Notes: generated by a model not told the origin, from the sequence alone. Positions 1 to 12,829 are shown, numbered from the stretch's first letter. The stretch: DNA of 64,000 bases from Rhodeus uyekii (GCA_037043235.1 JAWRVZ010000013.1:6618001-6682000); one strand, 5' to 3'. Numbers and translations: made by a program.

Positions 1-966
1 CAGCGACAATAGTGCTTTAAGTTTGTCTTTCAGTGGCACAGTGGGACGTCTTCTGCTTCTGTTTGCCATTTGGAAGAAGGGAATGGGTGGAGGGAAGGAA
101 AAAAGAGAGGGAGATTTTATTGGCAACATCACCCTTGTTGATTTGGCGTTATACAAGAGAAAGTAAGGGCTTGTTGGTAAATATGTAAATGGCGCACTGT
201 GAAGACATCCTGCCTGGCACGATTCTTGAGCCAGCGCAAACACAAAGACGTAATTCAGAAAATAACTGTGCAAGGAAGTAAAAAATAAGAAGAGAAGGCA
301 ACATTTACAGCTTAATGTCGCTGTATGGACTTACGGACAAAATGTTGACAACATACGCTGGCAAAAGGAACACCTATATATAACTTGTATTTTTTTCTTC
401 TATATTTCTCACTTTTAAAGAAGTTAGTTTATTGATAAGTCATTTAGCTGATTCTTTTTCCATAGGCTCTTATCAAATAACAGAAGTGAAAGTTTGACTT
501 AGGCAAGTAAAATGTAATTATATTGATTAAAAATCCTGTTTAAGACATTATTTGTAATATTGTATTTCTGACTATGTGTAATAGAAATTTAATCACTGAA
601 AAGGAGAACTTGTTAGGAAAGAGTGATCTAACTTACTGCATATTTTTTGTCATGGGATACTTAGAAATATACCATCTTATGCTGCTTCCTGTGACTAAGA
701 GATGTATATAAAAAGAAATTCACTACCTTAAAATACTCTGAATATTCACTCTTTATCTGCATAGTTTATGAAAACGTGAATAACTCTGGTGTACTTAATT
801 AAATGGATTATCTCTTGTCACTGTCCAGCAATAGTCTGCAAACATTAATAAGCTCAATTTGAAGTTATCTGCTCTGTTCACACAAGTATGAGGCATCTCT
901 GCTCACTTTGGCTAAACAGAAATGTGTCTCAACATTGATAATTAAGAGAACATGACACTGAATGAC

Positions 967-1126
967 AGGGGTGCAAAACTCAGTTCCTGAAGGGCCACAG
1001 CCGGCAGAGCTTAGCTTCAACCCTAATTAAACACACATGAGTCAGCTCATCTTGTTTGAAAATTTCAGGTATGTGTGTTGGAGCAGGGTTGGAACTAAAC
1101 TCTGTAAGGCTGAGTTTTGCACCCCT
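967..1126. mobile_element. Short palindromic MITE with AGGGGTGCAAAACTCAG ends
   Basis: The 17-bp ends (967-983 and 1110-1126) are perfect inverted repeats, and inner arms (AGAGCTTAGCTTCAACCC and GGGTTGGAACTAAACTCTG) also pair. This matches a highly abundant cyprinid non-autonomous element of 'GGGGTGCCCAAACTCGGTCC' type. It is 160 bp and non-coding. No clean target duplication was found. Confidence 0.75.
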
Positions 1127-2879
1127 ACTGCCGTGTGTTTCCGGAAAGCATCGTTAGCCATCGTTGTGTGGTTGGAATGACATCTCTCGAGTGATGGTAA
1201 GAAGCATAGATTCTTGTCTGCATGACAAGTGGACTTAATAAATCCTTATAGCAAGCTGAATTTCAGTGCAATCAATACCTTTAATTTAGAAAATACAAAT
1301 GTCATTTACGTCTTTTAGTTTGTCAAGAGATTTAAAGCGCTGTTTTGAACAGCTCTAGTATGTAAGAACAAGCCGATGACTGAATCTGGAAATAAAGCAA
1401 AATAACTGAGAAAAATTAGAATTGGTCCTCAGATGCCATGTTCATAATATATATCAAAATAATCTAGCATTAATTAATTTAGACAAGTTATTACTCCACC
1501 ATGTGTGTGAGTAACATTGTTTTACCTAAAAAGCAAGTACTGTTCAAACCTATTCATTGATTTATTCATAGATCCAGTCAAAGATATATTTTAAGTCATT
1601 TCTGGTTTAAAATGAAATCCCTTCCCTTTCTAACTCACTTATCCTGTGTCAATCAAATCAAGGGTCGTTTATACTGACCCAATAGCATATCGTGAAAACT
1701 AGAGCCAATCCACAATTTTAAGGATAATGTTCGTTTTCGGTGTCTCAGAATTGACTACTTATATTTCAGAAGTGTTTTGGCTGTAGATCAGTGTAATTTG
1801 AGATATAATATGACTCAAAAATATACATTATGCTTTTCTCTTTTATGTGGATAGTTCTATTTGCAATGTAAACCAATAAGTTATTCTTGATTTGACAGGT
1901 TGTTGGGCAATTTGTGTCACTGGATGACATTTTTTTGAGGAGTCCGCTTACCACAATATCCCCATATGTTAGAAAAAGTCTTATTCCAAGTGAATGCCAT
2001 TTTTATTCAGGGCTGAATGAAGTGCAGCTTTTACCCAGCCAATCTCATGTAGGAATGAACCAGGAAAGCTTAGTGTTTTCTTTTTACTCATCTTTTATGT
2101 TTGCAGTGGAGGTGAAGGACATATATTCATTACAGTCACCTGATACTCTGCTTGCCCTATATATTTAATTGTATTGTTAATGTAGATTCTTGACTTAACA
2201 TCTTAGTACTGAAGATGTATTTTGAAGCTGTCTCTAAAAGCTCTGTTGTTTTGATTTAATCAGTAGGAAAATACTAGAAAATTTGAATTCAATAGAACAT
2301 TGCCACAATTACTAGAGGTTGTGACTTTAACGGGTCTAGATTCACAGAGCAAAGAAGAGGAGTTGAACCTTCACCTTCAATTCAGCGACTTTAAATGTGA
2401 ATTTTTAGAAAATGTTCTCATATAGTCAAAGTTAATTTAATTTGCTTTCTGGGAATAATTCACAACAGTCCTTCTGCTTTTCACGTTGGAATGTTTGATG
2501 AGGCTGGATTATTGAAAAAACCTTTCAGAATGTGTTTAATTTTTCTGATACATTCACGAAGAAGCAGATTAGTTATTCACTAGGAAAAATAACTCATATT
2601 TTAGACAGGTGCATTACACCTTTTACAGGCTTGTAAGTCTGATTCAAAAATCAAAGTTTGTTAAAACTTGAATACTTTGGTAGACCTTTTTAATTGCTAT
2701 TTTTGACACATAAAGTGGCAGAAATTTTTTAAGTTTAAACTTTTCCATAAATACCAAATTGGGAAAACAGAACTAACATAAAATAATTTTTTTAAATGTT
2801 TATCTCTTTGTATTTTCCATCCAGTACAGTCACTAAAAACACCATCTCAATCTAAAAACATGCATTTATAGAACCTTGG

Positions 2880-3195
2880 AAACACGTTCTAAATGGCCAG
2901 CAAGACCCTACTGAAATGTTTTAATAAGTGACAAAGACTTCAGACTTGTCTCTTGCCGGCCTCGCTCAATTTAGAGTTCCAGTGCGTGGCTGGTTCGAGT
3001 GGCCCGCTATTGTCCCACAGAAGTCTGGAGGGAGGAAGCTCTTCTTTGGGTGGTCTGACAGACCCCCGGGGCCCACAATAGCTTGGTGCCCAATTATGAT
3101 GAGGACGTTGTTCTACTTGAAGGTTGTTGATTTACGGCTCGCAGTTCAACCGCCTGCAATTACCAGCGAAGCAGCCTTTTTCTGTATTTAAAGTA
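2880..3195. promoter_or_regulatory. Candidate enhancer with paired inverted SOX-like sites
   Basis: A block of about 300 bp, GC-balanced and of high complexity, set in AT-rich DNA about 10 kb upstream of six6. CTATTGT (3007-3013) and ACAATAG (3075-3081) are inverted copies of a SOX-type site 61 bp apart. Homeodomain-type cores CAATTA (3091-3096) and GCAATTAC (3157-3164) follow. The open + frame here (2928-3191) has no recognisable protein similarity. Confidence 0.4.
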
Positions 3196-3949
3196 TGAAG
3201 AATGATAGTCCAATTTGTTGTTAAGGTAAGAAATCATGTTTTAAATATACATGTATTATTTGTCTGTTAAATCTTTTAATTACACTGCATATAGATTAAT
3301 ATTCTAATATTCTGTAGGCCTCTTGTTTTGAGTTGTAGAAATGTTTCTTTGGTGAACATTTTTATTTCAGCAGATCTGTCTGGCCTGTCAGGCTTAATAC
3401 TAGAATCAAGAGCTAATAGTGATGAACAGTTTGTGTAAAAATGATAATTAATCAGGTTTTTTTTTTGGCACTCTACCTCTGCTTCGCTACATGCCGCTTC
3501 TCTGTTCGATCTGTTTGGTGATGATTCAAATAATTTTTTTATTAATAAATATTGTTTAAAAAAAATTATTATAGCTGCTGCTAATTATAGCTATGAAGAG
3601 GCAAAAAAATGTGTCTGTTCGTTTGTTGATGACAACTTTATTTGTCATTTTATGATGACATCTTTATTTATAATTGGTTTAAAAAAGGATGTATGAGCAG
3701 CTAGATGAAATGTGATAGTTAAAATGTGCAGGATATTTAGCCTTAGCCTCAAGTCTACTAGATTTATGAAAATTATTTTCTGTATTTACTTTCTTTATGG
3801 CAGTATTACTTACAAAATAGACTTTATTTGAACAAATTATGTACACCTCATACAACTTATGAAGTAAAGATTTCACAGGTAAATATAATTTCTTACAAGT
3901 ATTTCTTTAAATGTGCATGACGGATATAACAGTAGACTATTTAAATCTA

Positions 3950-4200
3950 ACACTCGGGTCACACTTTAACTATTAACAATGACCTGTCTCACTTTAGTCA
4001 TAATTACTGCTTATTAATCGTTAGTAAGGTAGTTGTAACATATACGTTTCAATAGAAATTGTGTAGGTTTAGGTATGTAGAATAAGATCATGCAGAATGA
4101 GGCATTAAAATATGCTTTATAAGTACTAATACACTGCCTGTATCCTAGTAATGTGCTAGTGAGAATTTGACACTAAACTGAAGTGTTGCTCTAAATAATT
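3950..4200. repeat. Probable dispersed cyprinid repeat
   Basis: It begins GGGTCACACTTTAACTATTA and continues with TTACTGCTTATTAATCGTTAG and GTAGGTTTAGGTATGTAGAA. These phrases resemble a common cyprinid interspersed repeat. Ends are not well defined. Confidence 0.35.
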
Positions 4201-5485
4201 TAATACATTCAAAAATAAAATCTCCAGGTCAGAATTGTATACCCTGACGTTTTAGGAAGCTCTGATTAATTTTATTGTGAAGTTAGGCTACTCTGATGTA
4301 TTTTCCCCTATAGCTTGGGGCAGTGTGATTACATTTGCCCTGTGGTCTAGATTACACTGATGTATTTTACTGTAGATTTCAGGATTGTGACACTGTCAGG
4401 TGTTGTTGGCACTGAAGAATCAAGTCGAAGGTTCAGATCTACTCGCTCTAATTAAGTCTTCTTGGTTGTAAAGCCATGAGCTCTGAAACAACATAAGCAT
4501 GACGGGAATGTAGACTCATGTATAAGGGATTAGATCTCAAAAAACCCAAATAACAGCAATGACGAAGTGTCCGGTCACCAGCCTTCCCATTTTTTACATT
4601 CATCTTATCGCCAATGCAGAGCCCAATATAAACAATTGTTCTCAATGGGAGTGTTTAGATGACTCGGAAATATTAGAAATGTCTGGAGTAAATGTTTGTT
4701 ATGGATCCAAAACAGATGGAATTTTGATGTAATGGATAAGAAACATTCAACAGCCATGCTCTGTTCAAATGTCTTCACAACCTGAATTAAAGGCCCATAA
4801 CTGACCAAACTGTCATTTATAGCTTTGCTTCTCCACCGAATGGCCTTCACCTCAGAAACATTCCTTTCATTGCCGTGTATGCCGTCTCTGTTATGTAGGC
4901 CTACTTCCCTGTATCTGCGTGGGTCACTGTAGAAAATGACAGCAAATCTAAAATGAAACCGTATTTTGTTGCGGACAGTCAAGGTTAGCAGCCGCAGCAA
5001 AGAGCGTGAATACTTCAGTCAGAAAGGTTGGGAGAAACCGAAAGTCTGCCATTCTTCTCAGGCGGTTTACTTGTTTCTAAGAGTCCAAATTGACTTTTTT
5101 TCTCTAATAAAACGTGGTTCTGCTACAGGTCACTGACTCTCCTATGCAAAGATATCGACCCTGTAAAAGGAGGACTAGTATAAGATCTCTCCATGCTATT
5201 TATAATCTGTCCTTTCACCAGAATGAAAGGGGATGCGCATCTTCAAGAGACTCGCTGGTATTTTTATGCAATGGATGTGAATTTAAAACATATAGCCTAT
5301 TCATAATCATAATCTGCACAACTTGTTCCGTGAAACTAAAAGCACAGATGACACACTTCAAGTGTCTGTTCATGTGCATGCAATTATATGTCTGGTGATT
5401 CAGCTAAGGGCCGCTGATTTGTAGCATCTGATCTTGAGGTGTGTATATTTTTCTTTTCTGTTGATTAATTTAGAAAAAGCGTCAG

Positions 5486-6253
5486 CACACACACACACAC
5501 ACACGGGGACTCTCCATAGGCAAAAGGGGGTTTATACTGTACAAACTGTTTATTTTATCCCCTTACACTAACCCTTCACCTTATCACAGAAAACTTTTGC
5601 CATTTTTAAATATTAGAAAAACAAAGCAGTCTTTAGTATGTTTTTTAAGCCGTTTGGTTTACGAGAGCACAGGAACCATATTTACATTGTAATACCCATG
5701 TCGTTATAGACATTTGTATCCTCATAAACCATATATACAAGAACACACACACACACTTAAAGAATCGTCCTCATCTGTTCTGCAGTATTTGCCTTCACCT
5801 CTGTGTACGGAGGGCAGGTGGGGGAGTTGAGTGAGAGCGGGAGTAAAGTGAAAGACTCTGTGAGCCTTAACAAGCTCCAAATAGAAAAAGAACATCATTT
5901 TCATTAGGCTGCCAGACAAAGGCAGAGGCCCCCGTGTTTTTGGGGAGGTCTGCTGTGTATGTGTGTGTTTCCTTGGGATATGCCTCTTAAGCGAGAGCGT
6001 GCGTATGATTGTGAGAGACTGTGTGTGTGTGTGTGTGTGAGTGTTTTTCAGGGACTGTCCTCTTTCCTGGCTGCTTTGTCTCTGTTGGTATTGTGTGATG
6101 CTCAGAGAAAGGACTTCCTGGTCAATAGGGAGTAGAGTACCATGAACTCGACAGCTCCCAAAACACTCTACACACACACACACACACAGAGAGAGACTCA
6201 GACTCTTCTCAGCAGGCCGGAGAGCAGAGAGAGAGAGAGAGAGAGAGAGAGAC
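5486..6253. repeat. Cluster of (CA), (GT) and (GA) simple repeats
   Basis: Runs lie at 5486-5504 (CA), 6021-6039 (GT), 6171-6188 (CA) and 6226-6252 (GA). They create a spurious 193-codon open frame on the minus strand made mainly of Ser-Leu and Thr-His repeats. Confidence 0.9.
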
Positions 6254-6599
6254 AACAGGATGGTGCATTTGTGAGGACTTGTTGCTAGGTGACTGACAGA
6301 CAAGTGCTCAAGTCAGGGCACGTTTTTTAAAGCTAAATTCTGTCTTTTTGAAATGTTTGACTGGCTGAATAGATTCACAGGACAACATATAGGATCAACA
6401 AAGATGTTGATCCAGGAACATGTTGCACTTGGGGAAATCAGATTCTGTAGGCTAGCATTAGAATAAGTGAACTGAATTGTACTGTATTATTTTGTCATTG
6501 GAATACTTGATTCTCATGGATATTTCTCTGTAATGAGCTAAACTATAGAATTTACCTTTGCTTATTATTTTTATGGAAACCATGATGGTTCTCCACCAA

Positions 6600-6740
6600 A
6601 TTCTTAGATGAATAGAACGTTCAAAAGAACAGAATGAAGTTATTTATTTGTTTAAAATAGATTTTTTTAAACCATGTAAATGTCTTTACTGCCACCATGC
6701 TGAATAAAAGCATTCATTTAATACAAAAATAATGATAATT
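6600..6740. mobile_element. Fragment of the CCGTTCAAAAGTTTGG MITE family
   Basis: GATGAATAGAACGTTCAAAAG, TTTAAAATAGATTTTTTTAAA and AATGTCTTTACTGCCACCAT follow the interior of the family in order. Both ends are missing. Confidence 0.5.
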
Positions 6741-7337
6741 GTGTGTGCGAAGAAATTTCAATTTCTTTCTTTTTGATAGTTTTGCATTCGTTTTTTTGCT
6801 GCTTTATTTCTTTTTTAAGAGATTGATTAAAACTACTTTTTTGATTTAACTCCTCATTGTCTCATCATTTTCATTTTTTCTGATATGAGAGTCAGTTTAG
6901 TAGATAATCAACTCTGTAGAAAAATGTAATCGGCTCAGAAGTCAATGGAAAGTTGCTTCCACAACAAAAACAAACATGCGTGCGGCTGATGACAATGTTA
7001 AGCAATTGCTGAATTTTGAAAATTTAACAGATGGCTTTGTCTTTAGCCGATTGGGTAACAGGATTAACATCTATATCTTCACGAGGATAAATTGTCTTGG
7101 ACAAACTCAAAAAATAAAAAGACCACTAAAGACCACCCCTCTCTTTAAGTATAGGAGAGATATTGAGAGTGAGACAGAGAGAAACTTGAACTAGTACATT
7201 GTTGTCTTGCTGCAGGGTTTAAGGCTTGATCTCGGGTTTATGAGTCACTCTCTGCAAGAGTATCACAGCACAGCTCTCAGAGGACAGACAGCAGACGATA
7301 AGAAGACCTAGTGCAGCCACACACCACTTTTACTCAC

Positions 7338-7340
<3 letters not shown>

Positions 7341-7375
<35 letters not shown>
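7341..7375. repeat. (TG)17 microsatellite
   Basis: Uninterrupted TG run in the six6 upstream flank. Confidence 0.95.
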
Positions 7376-7378
<3 letters not shown>

Positions 7379-8841
7379 TGCGCCTGCTGGGAGTCAAAGT
7401 GAGATGAGTCTCTGCTGTCAGAATCACTGCATCAGAAACCACACACACACTGTGGTAATAGTGGTAATAGTTTATTTCATAGAGATATGACCTGTTTCTC
7501 ATTGTCTCTTCTACTTTAGCTCAGTAACACACACACACAACTTGGACACATACCTGTCACCAATGACCAGTGAATGATTTAGCTTAAAGCTTTAACGATC
7601 TCCAAAACACAAAAATGCAGCTTCCCGGTCTCTCTTATGAAAATCAAAAGTGTCAGTTTGGTATTTGACATACGCCTCAAGTAAAGAGATCACGCCTAGC
7701 CGTAAACATTCTACTGACACACACACGGCTGACCTTGTCCTCCACATGCACGTTGCTGTTGTCTGTTTTTAAGCTGTGTAGCTGAGCTCATTCAGCAAAC
7801 GAAAAGTCTGTTTATCCACTATCAGCAGAGGCGGGGATTATTTTATTATTTATATGTATGACTTTTATGTTGCCCTGTTTAATCAAATGCTTTATTTTAT
7901 TATAGCAATGACTTGTATTCATTGTATCTGTTTTTGTAATTATGAGAATTTTTTCCATGTCAAAAGGTGAACAATATTCTCTGTTTTATTTAGCCGTTTT
8001 ATTTAGTTTTTATTATTACTTTTATTGAGTCTATCCAAAGTATATTAAAGCTCAATTCTCTCTCTTAGATAAACAAAAATCAGTTAAAAAGGTAATCACA
8101 ACTTTTCTCATATTATTATTATTGTGCTATTTTGCTGTATTTCTCATTTTAAATAGAATTTAAACTTTCTTTATTATTTTTATGTAAATGTTTAAACAAA
8201 AATTTACATAAACATTTTTTTTTCTTGGTTAACAGTAAGTTCCTATATACAGAGAGAAAAAAACAGTAAAGTACTGTTAAATGTATTGTTTTTAAGTAAA
8301 AAGAACAAATCATTTTATAATTTGCAGTGAAAAGCCATAAACCGACGTTCGCAGAATTCCCACTTTGATGGTTTTTAATTCTATTTATGTTTTTCTTTTT
8401 TTTTTTTCTAATCAGTTATGTACATCACGGTTTTATTCTATATCTTGTTGATGAATGTTAATTGCATTATTTTCTTGTCATTTTTGGTTTGTTACCATGA
8501 TGGTGTTTTATAGTTGACACTGTGCACCTTCTATATATTAATACAGTAGTTACCTCAGCTTGTGGAAAAGCTACTTATGATGAACTTTGATTTATCATGT
8601 GGCTTTCTCTTTAACACCATTGTTATTATGGTGAATGTCAGTATATGTTAAAAAAGTACAAACCAGCATCGTGGCCTTACTATTTCACCAAAAAAGGGCT
8701 AGCAAAAAATTATAAGTCTAGGAGCTTTATACAGCTTTTTACAGCGGATGCCATTGACAGCACGGTAAATCTATCTCGCCTTCATACCTGTTGTGGCGCT
8801 GCTCTGAATAAGGTTTATACCCTGCACATTCATACTCTCTA

Positions 8842-8990
8842 AGGAAAAAAGGTACAAAAGCTGTCACTGGGGCAATACCCTTTACCTTTACACCTTTGTA
8901 CCTAAAGAATGCATATTAGTACCTCAAAGATAGTGTGCATACTGGTACCAAAAGTGTACATATTATAGGCTACCTAATATCACCTTTTTA
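8842..8990. mobile_element. Partial GGTAC-rich cyprinid MITE
   Basis: AAAAAAGGTACAAAAGCTGT, CACTGGGGCAATACCCTTTAC and several TAGTACCT/GGTACC phrases match one arm of a palindromic cyprinid element. The opposite arm is weak. Confidence 0.5.
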
Positions 8991-9439
8991 AAGGCTTTTC
9001 TATCAGGATTACAATATCTTTTCGTGGGACTCTTCATCAGAAAGTGATCTTCCCTCCTCTCTGTCATCACAGACGCTCAAGTTGTAAATAGTGCTGTAAT
9101 AATTAGCTGTTTCTTTCTCTCTTTTTTTCAGATTATTTGGCAAAATGTGGTGTGATTATAAGTAATTTCTTCATAAGTGTATTGTTGAGAGATTATTAAC
9201 CTGTCTTAACTTCATTGAATTATTCCATTATGATTCATAAGAAAAAAATTAAAAGATTTTAGGAGCACATAAGTCACCAAAAGTCATACAAGTGTTGTGA
9301 TGGAGCAGTGGTTTTCAGATCAGGGATAAGTGGTGTATCTGGTTGCTAGGTAACAGTTAATGTAGACCAAAAATGGTTGTCTCATTTGTGTCTGTGATGG
9401 ACTAGATGTTGCATTGTAGGATTTAAAAGCCAAGGGTTG

Positions 9440-9530
9440 TTGTTTTTGTTGGTGTTTAATTCCTGTTATGCAAATCAAAATGCTAATAGGGAGATTCCAG
9501 TAACATTAGCAATTGGTGTGTGTGGTTTGT
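9440..9530. promoter_or_regulatory. Candidate regulatory block with POU octamer
   Basis: A perfect octamer ATGCAAAT (9468-9475) is followed by TAAT cores (9484-9487 and near 9503) and CAATTG (near 9510). Clustering of POU and homeodomain-type sites about 3.9 kb upstream of an eye-field gene is suggestive but unproven. Confidence 0.3.
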
Positions 9531-9769
9531 GACACTTTGTTTGCACTAGGACTGAATACGTTTATGAAGGCGTATATATATGTTTTTTAGGTCTTCATTT
9601 AGGGGTGTGTGGATGTGCTTAAGAAAAAGAAAAAGATTTACGTTTGCTATGTAGTCACAACTGTATCATTTTGCAGTTGTGCAGATGCAATGCATCTTAT
9701 TGCATAACTGTAAAAAGTGATATGACAAACTGAATGATAAATAAATAAACCGGATGTCTGATAGATCTC

Positions 9770-9970
9770 GTTGTGTTGGGAAATGGATGTCGCTTATCCC
9801 TGTCCTGCTGCTGGATAACCGAGAGAGAGGGAGCAGGATAAGCCATAAGGGTCATAGGATAAGAGGTCTTCTCTGTTACCACAAATCCCAGATTACATCC
9901 AAATGGGACAATGCCATGGCTGGACACCGATCTGTCATGAAGACACGCCCACACGTTCACAGAGGTCTCT
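9770..9970. promoter_or_regulatory. Candidate regulatory block with four GGATAA motifs
   Basis: GGATAA occurs four times in 69 bp (9794-9799 on the minus strand; 9813-9818, 9836-9841 and 9857-9862 on the plus strand), followed by AGATTACATCC (near 9891). The block is of high complexity and lies about 3.5 kb upstream of six6. GGATAA fits GATA-type binding; the assignment is inference. Confidence 0.35.
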
Positions 9971-10009
9971 AACTCATCTGGTTTGTCTATGTACTAAAGC
10001 AAGCAAAGA

Positions 10010-10160
10010 CTTTATTTAATTGAATCCCTCATTCGTTTTGCTATTATCTGGGCCAGTGGAGTATTAGCAATCCACTTCAGCTCTGCCAGACATGATATCT
10101 TAATTAGAACGTAAATCCCTGGTCTATAGGAGTCATCCAGTGTTCGGCCTCAACCAGCTG
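10010..10160. promoter_or_regulatory. Candidate conserved non-coding block
   Basis: High-complexity 150 bp with TTTAATTGAATCC (near 10016), AGTATTAGCAATCC (near 10061) and CTTAATTAGAACG (near 10100), all homeodomain-type cores, upstream of six6. No coding potential. Confidence 0.3.
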
Positions 10161-10275
10161 AGAGGATGGCATTTCTCAAACATGTATGCGTGCAGTCTGT
10201 CGAAAGAAAACCGCTGTATTGACAGAAAGAACATGGTTTCAAAAGCCTTCTGGTATGCAGAATAACATCTATGCC

Positions 10276-10692
10276 TATACCGTTCAAAAGTTTGGGGTTG
10301 GAAAGATTTTTCAATGGGTTTGAAAGAAGTCTCTTATGCTCACTGAAGGCTGCAGTTATTTGAACAAAATACAGTAACAACAGGAACATTGTGATAATAC
10401 AGCTGAAAATAACTGTTTTCTATTTTAATAGATTTTAAAATGTGATTTTTTTTCCCCTGAATTTCCAGTATCATATGATCCTTCAGAAATCATGCTAATA
10501 TGCTGAATGGTGCTCAAGATATATTTCTTATATGATTCAATGTTGAAAATAGTTATGATGCTAATTGGAAACCGTGAAGATATTTTCAGGATTGATGAAT
10601 AGAAACTTCAAATGAACAGTTTTTCTTTTAAATAGAATCCTTAACACAAAATTGTCTTTGCTGATCAATTGAACGCATTCCTGCTTAATATA
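10276..10692. mobile_element. Near-full copy of the CCGTTCAAAAGTTTGG MITE family
   Basis: It begins TATACCGTTCAAAAGTTTGG and contains the family phrases ATAACTGTTTTCTATTTTAAT, ATGATCCTTCAGAAATCATG and GATCAATTGAACGCATTCCT in the expected order. The far end is eroded. Confidence 0.65.
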
Positions 10693-10779
10693 TGTACCGT
10701 ATTTGTTTCAAATTGTACTAAACAGCCACTAGCCACTAGCCTGTGGCCGAATTCGGGTAACTTCATTATATTTGAAAGT

Positions 10780-10930
10780 CTTTCTCTTGTTATGGGATTA
10801 CATGGTGCTAGCAACACAAAGTTCATGGGTTTGATCCTCATTGAACACACAGACTGAAACAACTAGCTTAAATGCAATGTACCTTGAACCTCACATTGGA
10901 TAAAAGCATCTGCTAAATGCAGAAAGGTTT
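10780..10930 (+). mobile_element. tRNA-derived SINE fragment
   Basis: A B-box-like GGGTTTGATCC (near 10828) is followed by GAACACACAGACTG and a tail TTGGATAAAAGCATCTGCTA (10899-10918), a typical 3' end of fish HE1-type tRNA SINEs. The A-box end is eroded. Confidence 0.6.
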
Positions 10931-10992
10931 TTCTAACATACTTTTTATGTGGAGGTTAAGAATTTAAATAATTTATGGGTTATGAAGAAGGA

Positions 10993-11017
10993 TGTGTGTG
11001 TGTGTGTGTGTGTGTGT
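10993..11017. repeat. (TG)12 microsatellite
   Basis: Uninterrupted TG run between the SINE and a CpG-rich patch upstream of six6. Confidence 0.95.
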
Positions 11018-11094
11018 TGTAGAGGACAAGGAGATAACAGAACTCTTTGTATGAGTGTCACTCCTTATCTTTACTCTTTCTCTCCTTCTCTCTC

Positions 11095-11300
11095 CCTCTC
11101 AGTTGTTCAGGGATAGCGGTGTCAGGCATTATGTGTGTGCAATCGTTATTATTCAGCTCGTGCGCGCTCCATCCCGGGCTCGCGCTTTGGCGTGACGCAG
11201 AGTGCCATTTTACCACTGAAGTTACGGAGCGCAAGCAAAGTTTAAGAGCAGAACGAACGCTTTTTATTTGCCCGCTAACATCCAATATGGTAGTAAAATG
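11095..11300. promoter_or_regulatory. Small CpG-rich patch about 2.1 kb upstream of six6
   Basis: A run of CpG-containing sequence (CTCGTGCGCGCTCCATCCCGGG area, about 11156-11178; TTTGGCGTGACGCAG near 11186) stands out in AT-rich DNA. It could be an enhancer or an upstream start site. No exon is recognised. Confidence 0.3.
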
Positions 11301-12829
11301 TCTTATTTCTTTTAAGTAGGGACAGAAGTTGTTTAAAAGCAATTTCACTGAATAAAAGTAATGGACAAACATAGGCTAAAATAAAATGTGATCTTGCTTT
11401 TAGAGTCATTATTTATTGACGAGAGTCGTCAAATGTTATCAAAATATTATACTGTGTGACTTGGTAGAAAATGTATTCCCTATATGTTGAGGTTACAGTA
11501 TGTCTTACTGTATGAAAATGTACAGAACTCTGAATATTTCTGCACTGCTTCTGAACCATATTGTTTATTTTCCCCAAAGCCTGTCTCCATGCTCATAGCC
11601 CGGACTCTAAAGTCATTTGTTTTTGGTTATTTTACGGTCGGCGTTAAAACTGTAATGAGATTAATTAAATGGACGCTTTAATCGTCTTATTGTGTCTACC
11701 TCTCATTCTTATGGCCAGCTGTCACGTCATTATTGCTTGGTTTTAACCTGTACGAGCCTGTATTAATTTATATTGTTGCCAAACACAAGACAATCTTCCT
11801 ATTTTTGTGACGTGACTGTTCAATCCCTTTGTAATGAAGTGGTGACTTGCGTAGGTTTACTGTTAACAAGAGGTCATTCAACCTTTTTATATATGCATTT
11901 ATACTGTGTACATAATTTTACGGTGTTTTTATTTTATTTTTAGATTTTAGATCAGGATACCAGTCTCAACACGTTAAAACCATCCATGTATATTTTATAT
12001 TAATAGTTGAGGTGTATTAAAGTCCTATGGACATTCTAATCCTGCGCGAGACGCATCATGACAACAACTCCCTATAGAGCTGATGGCAAAAGAAGAACAA
12101 TTTCACCTGGATATAAAACATGCAAAAAGCACTTTCGGTTGAAGTTATGTGGATCTGTGAAATAATATCAGGCCCTTTCCGACAGACTGAACTTTACGTC
12201 TGAAACGAGGCATGCCTTAATGAGACCGGACACTTCCAACCCTCTGTCATCTTAAGAGAGCAGAAAACCAAGTGATATTAAATCAGAGGTGTGCTGAAAA
12301 CCCAATCTACCTATCAGGATAGCCTTTCCTTAAATGTTATCCATGAGGCCAGTCCACACTGATTGGTATTTCATGCATAACGAATGCCATATTCCTTATT
12401 AACTCCAGACAGTTTTTATTTTCTTCCTGACGAGATATTCTATCTATTTTGTAATATTAGAGATGACAGCTCTAGGTAGCTATCAATGGCAACTCACGCT
12501 CAACTCCTTTTTCTTTTCTTCTGTACATCCTGTTTTAGAATAGATAGATTGTTTCGTGACTCATGACGTTTTATTTTAATGAGAAAGGATATTCTTTATT
12601 AATACGTCTATTGTGATTCTGAGCATTTTATGTCTGAGGTTCTTAATCCTGAAAACACATTTTATGCGTTTAGTTTTAAGCTGTCCGTTTGTGTCCATTT
12701 GCACAGGCACGTTTTCGCTGTGAAAATCACTCAAATGTTTTGTAAAAAGTGTAACTTTGAAAAGGCAATCGCTTTTATTGTTTACGCTGCATATGCTTTT
12801 CACAGAAAGTCTCTCTAATGTCTTTCAAC

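Larger units (their letters stand above)
1..12829. other. Gene-free flank upstream of six6
   Basis: About 12.8 kb of AT-rich DNA in which I see no convincing exon. It contains the repeats and candidate regulatory blocks listed separately. Remaining stretches (1-960, 1130-2880, 3240-3940, 4210-5480, 6740-7340, 7380-8840, 8990-9290, 11310-12800) show nothing beyond A/T-rich sequence and short motifs. In mammals SIX6OS1 lies on this side of SIX6; I could not recognise any of its exons here. Confidence 0.7.

Noticed and set aside
5722..6303. 193-codon minus-strand open frame
   Set aside because: Composed of translated (GA), (CA) and (GT) runs giving Leu-Ser and Thr-His repeats; no domain and no splice context.
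1..12829. six6os1 (C14orf39) orthologue upstream of six6
   Set aside because: Expected from mammalian order, but no exon with recognisable similarity was found; short diverged exons could still be missed.
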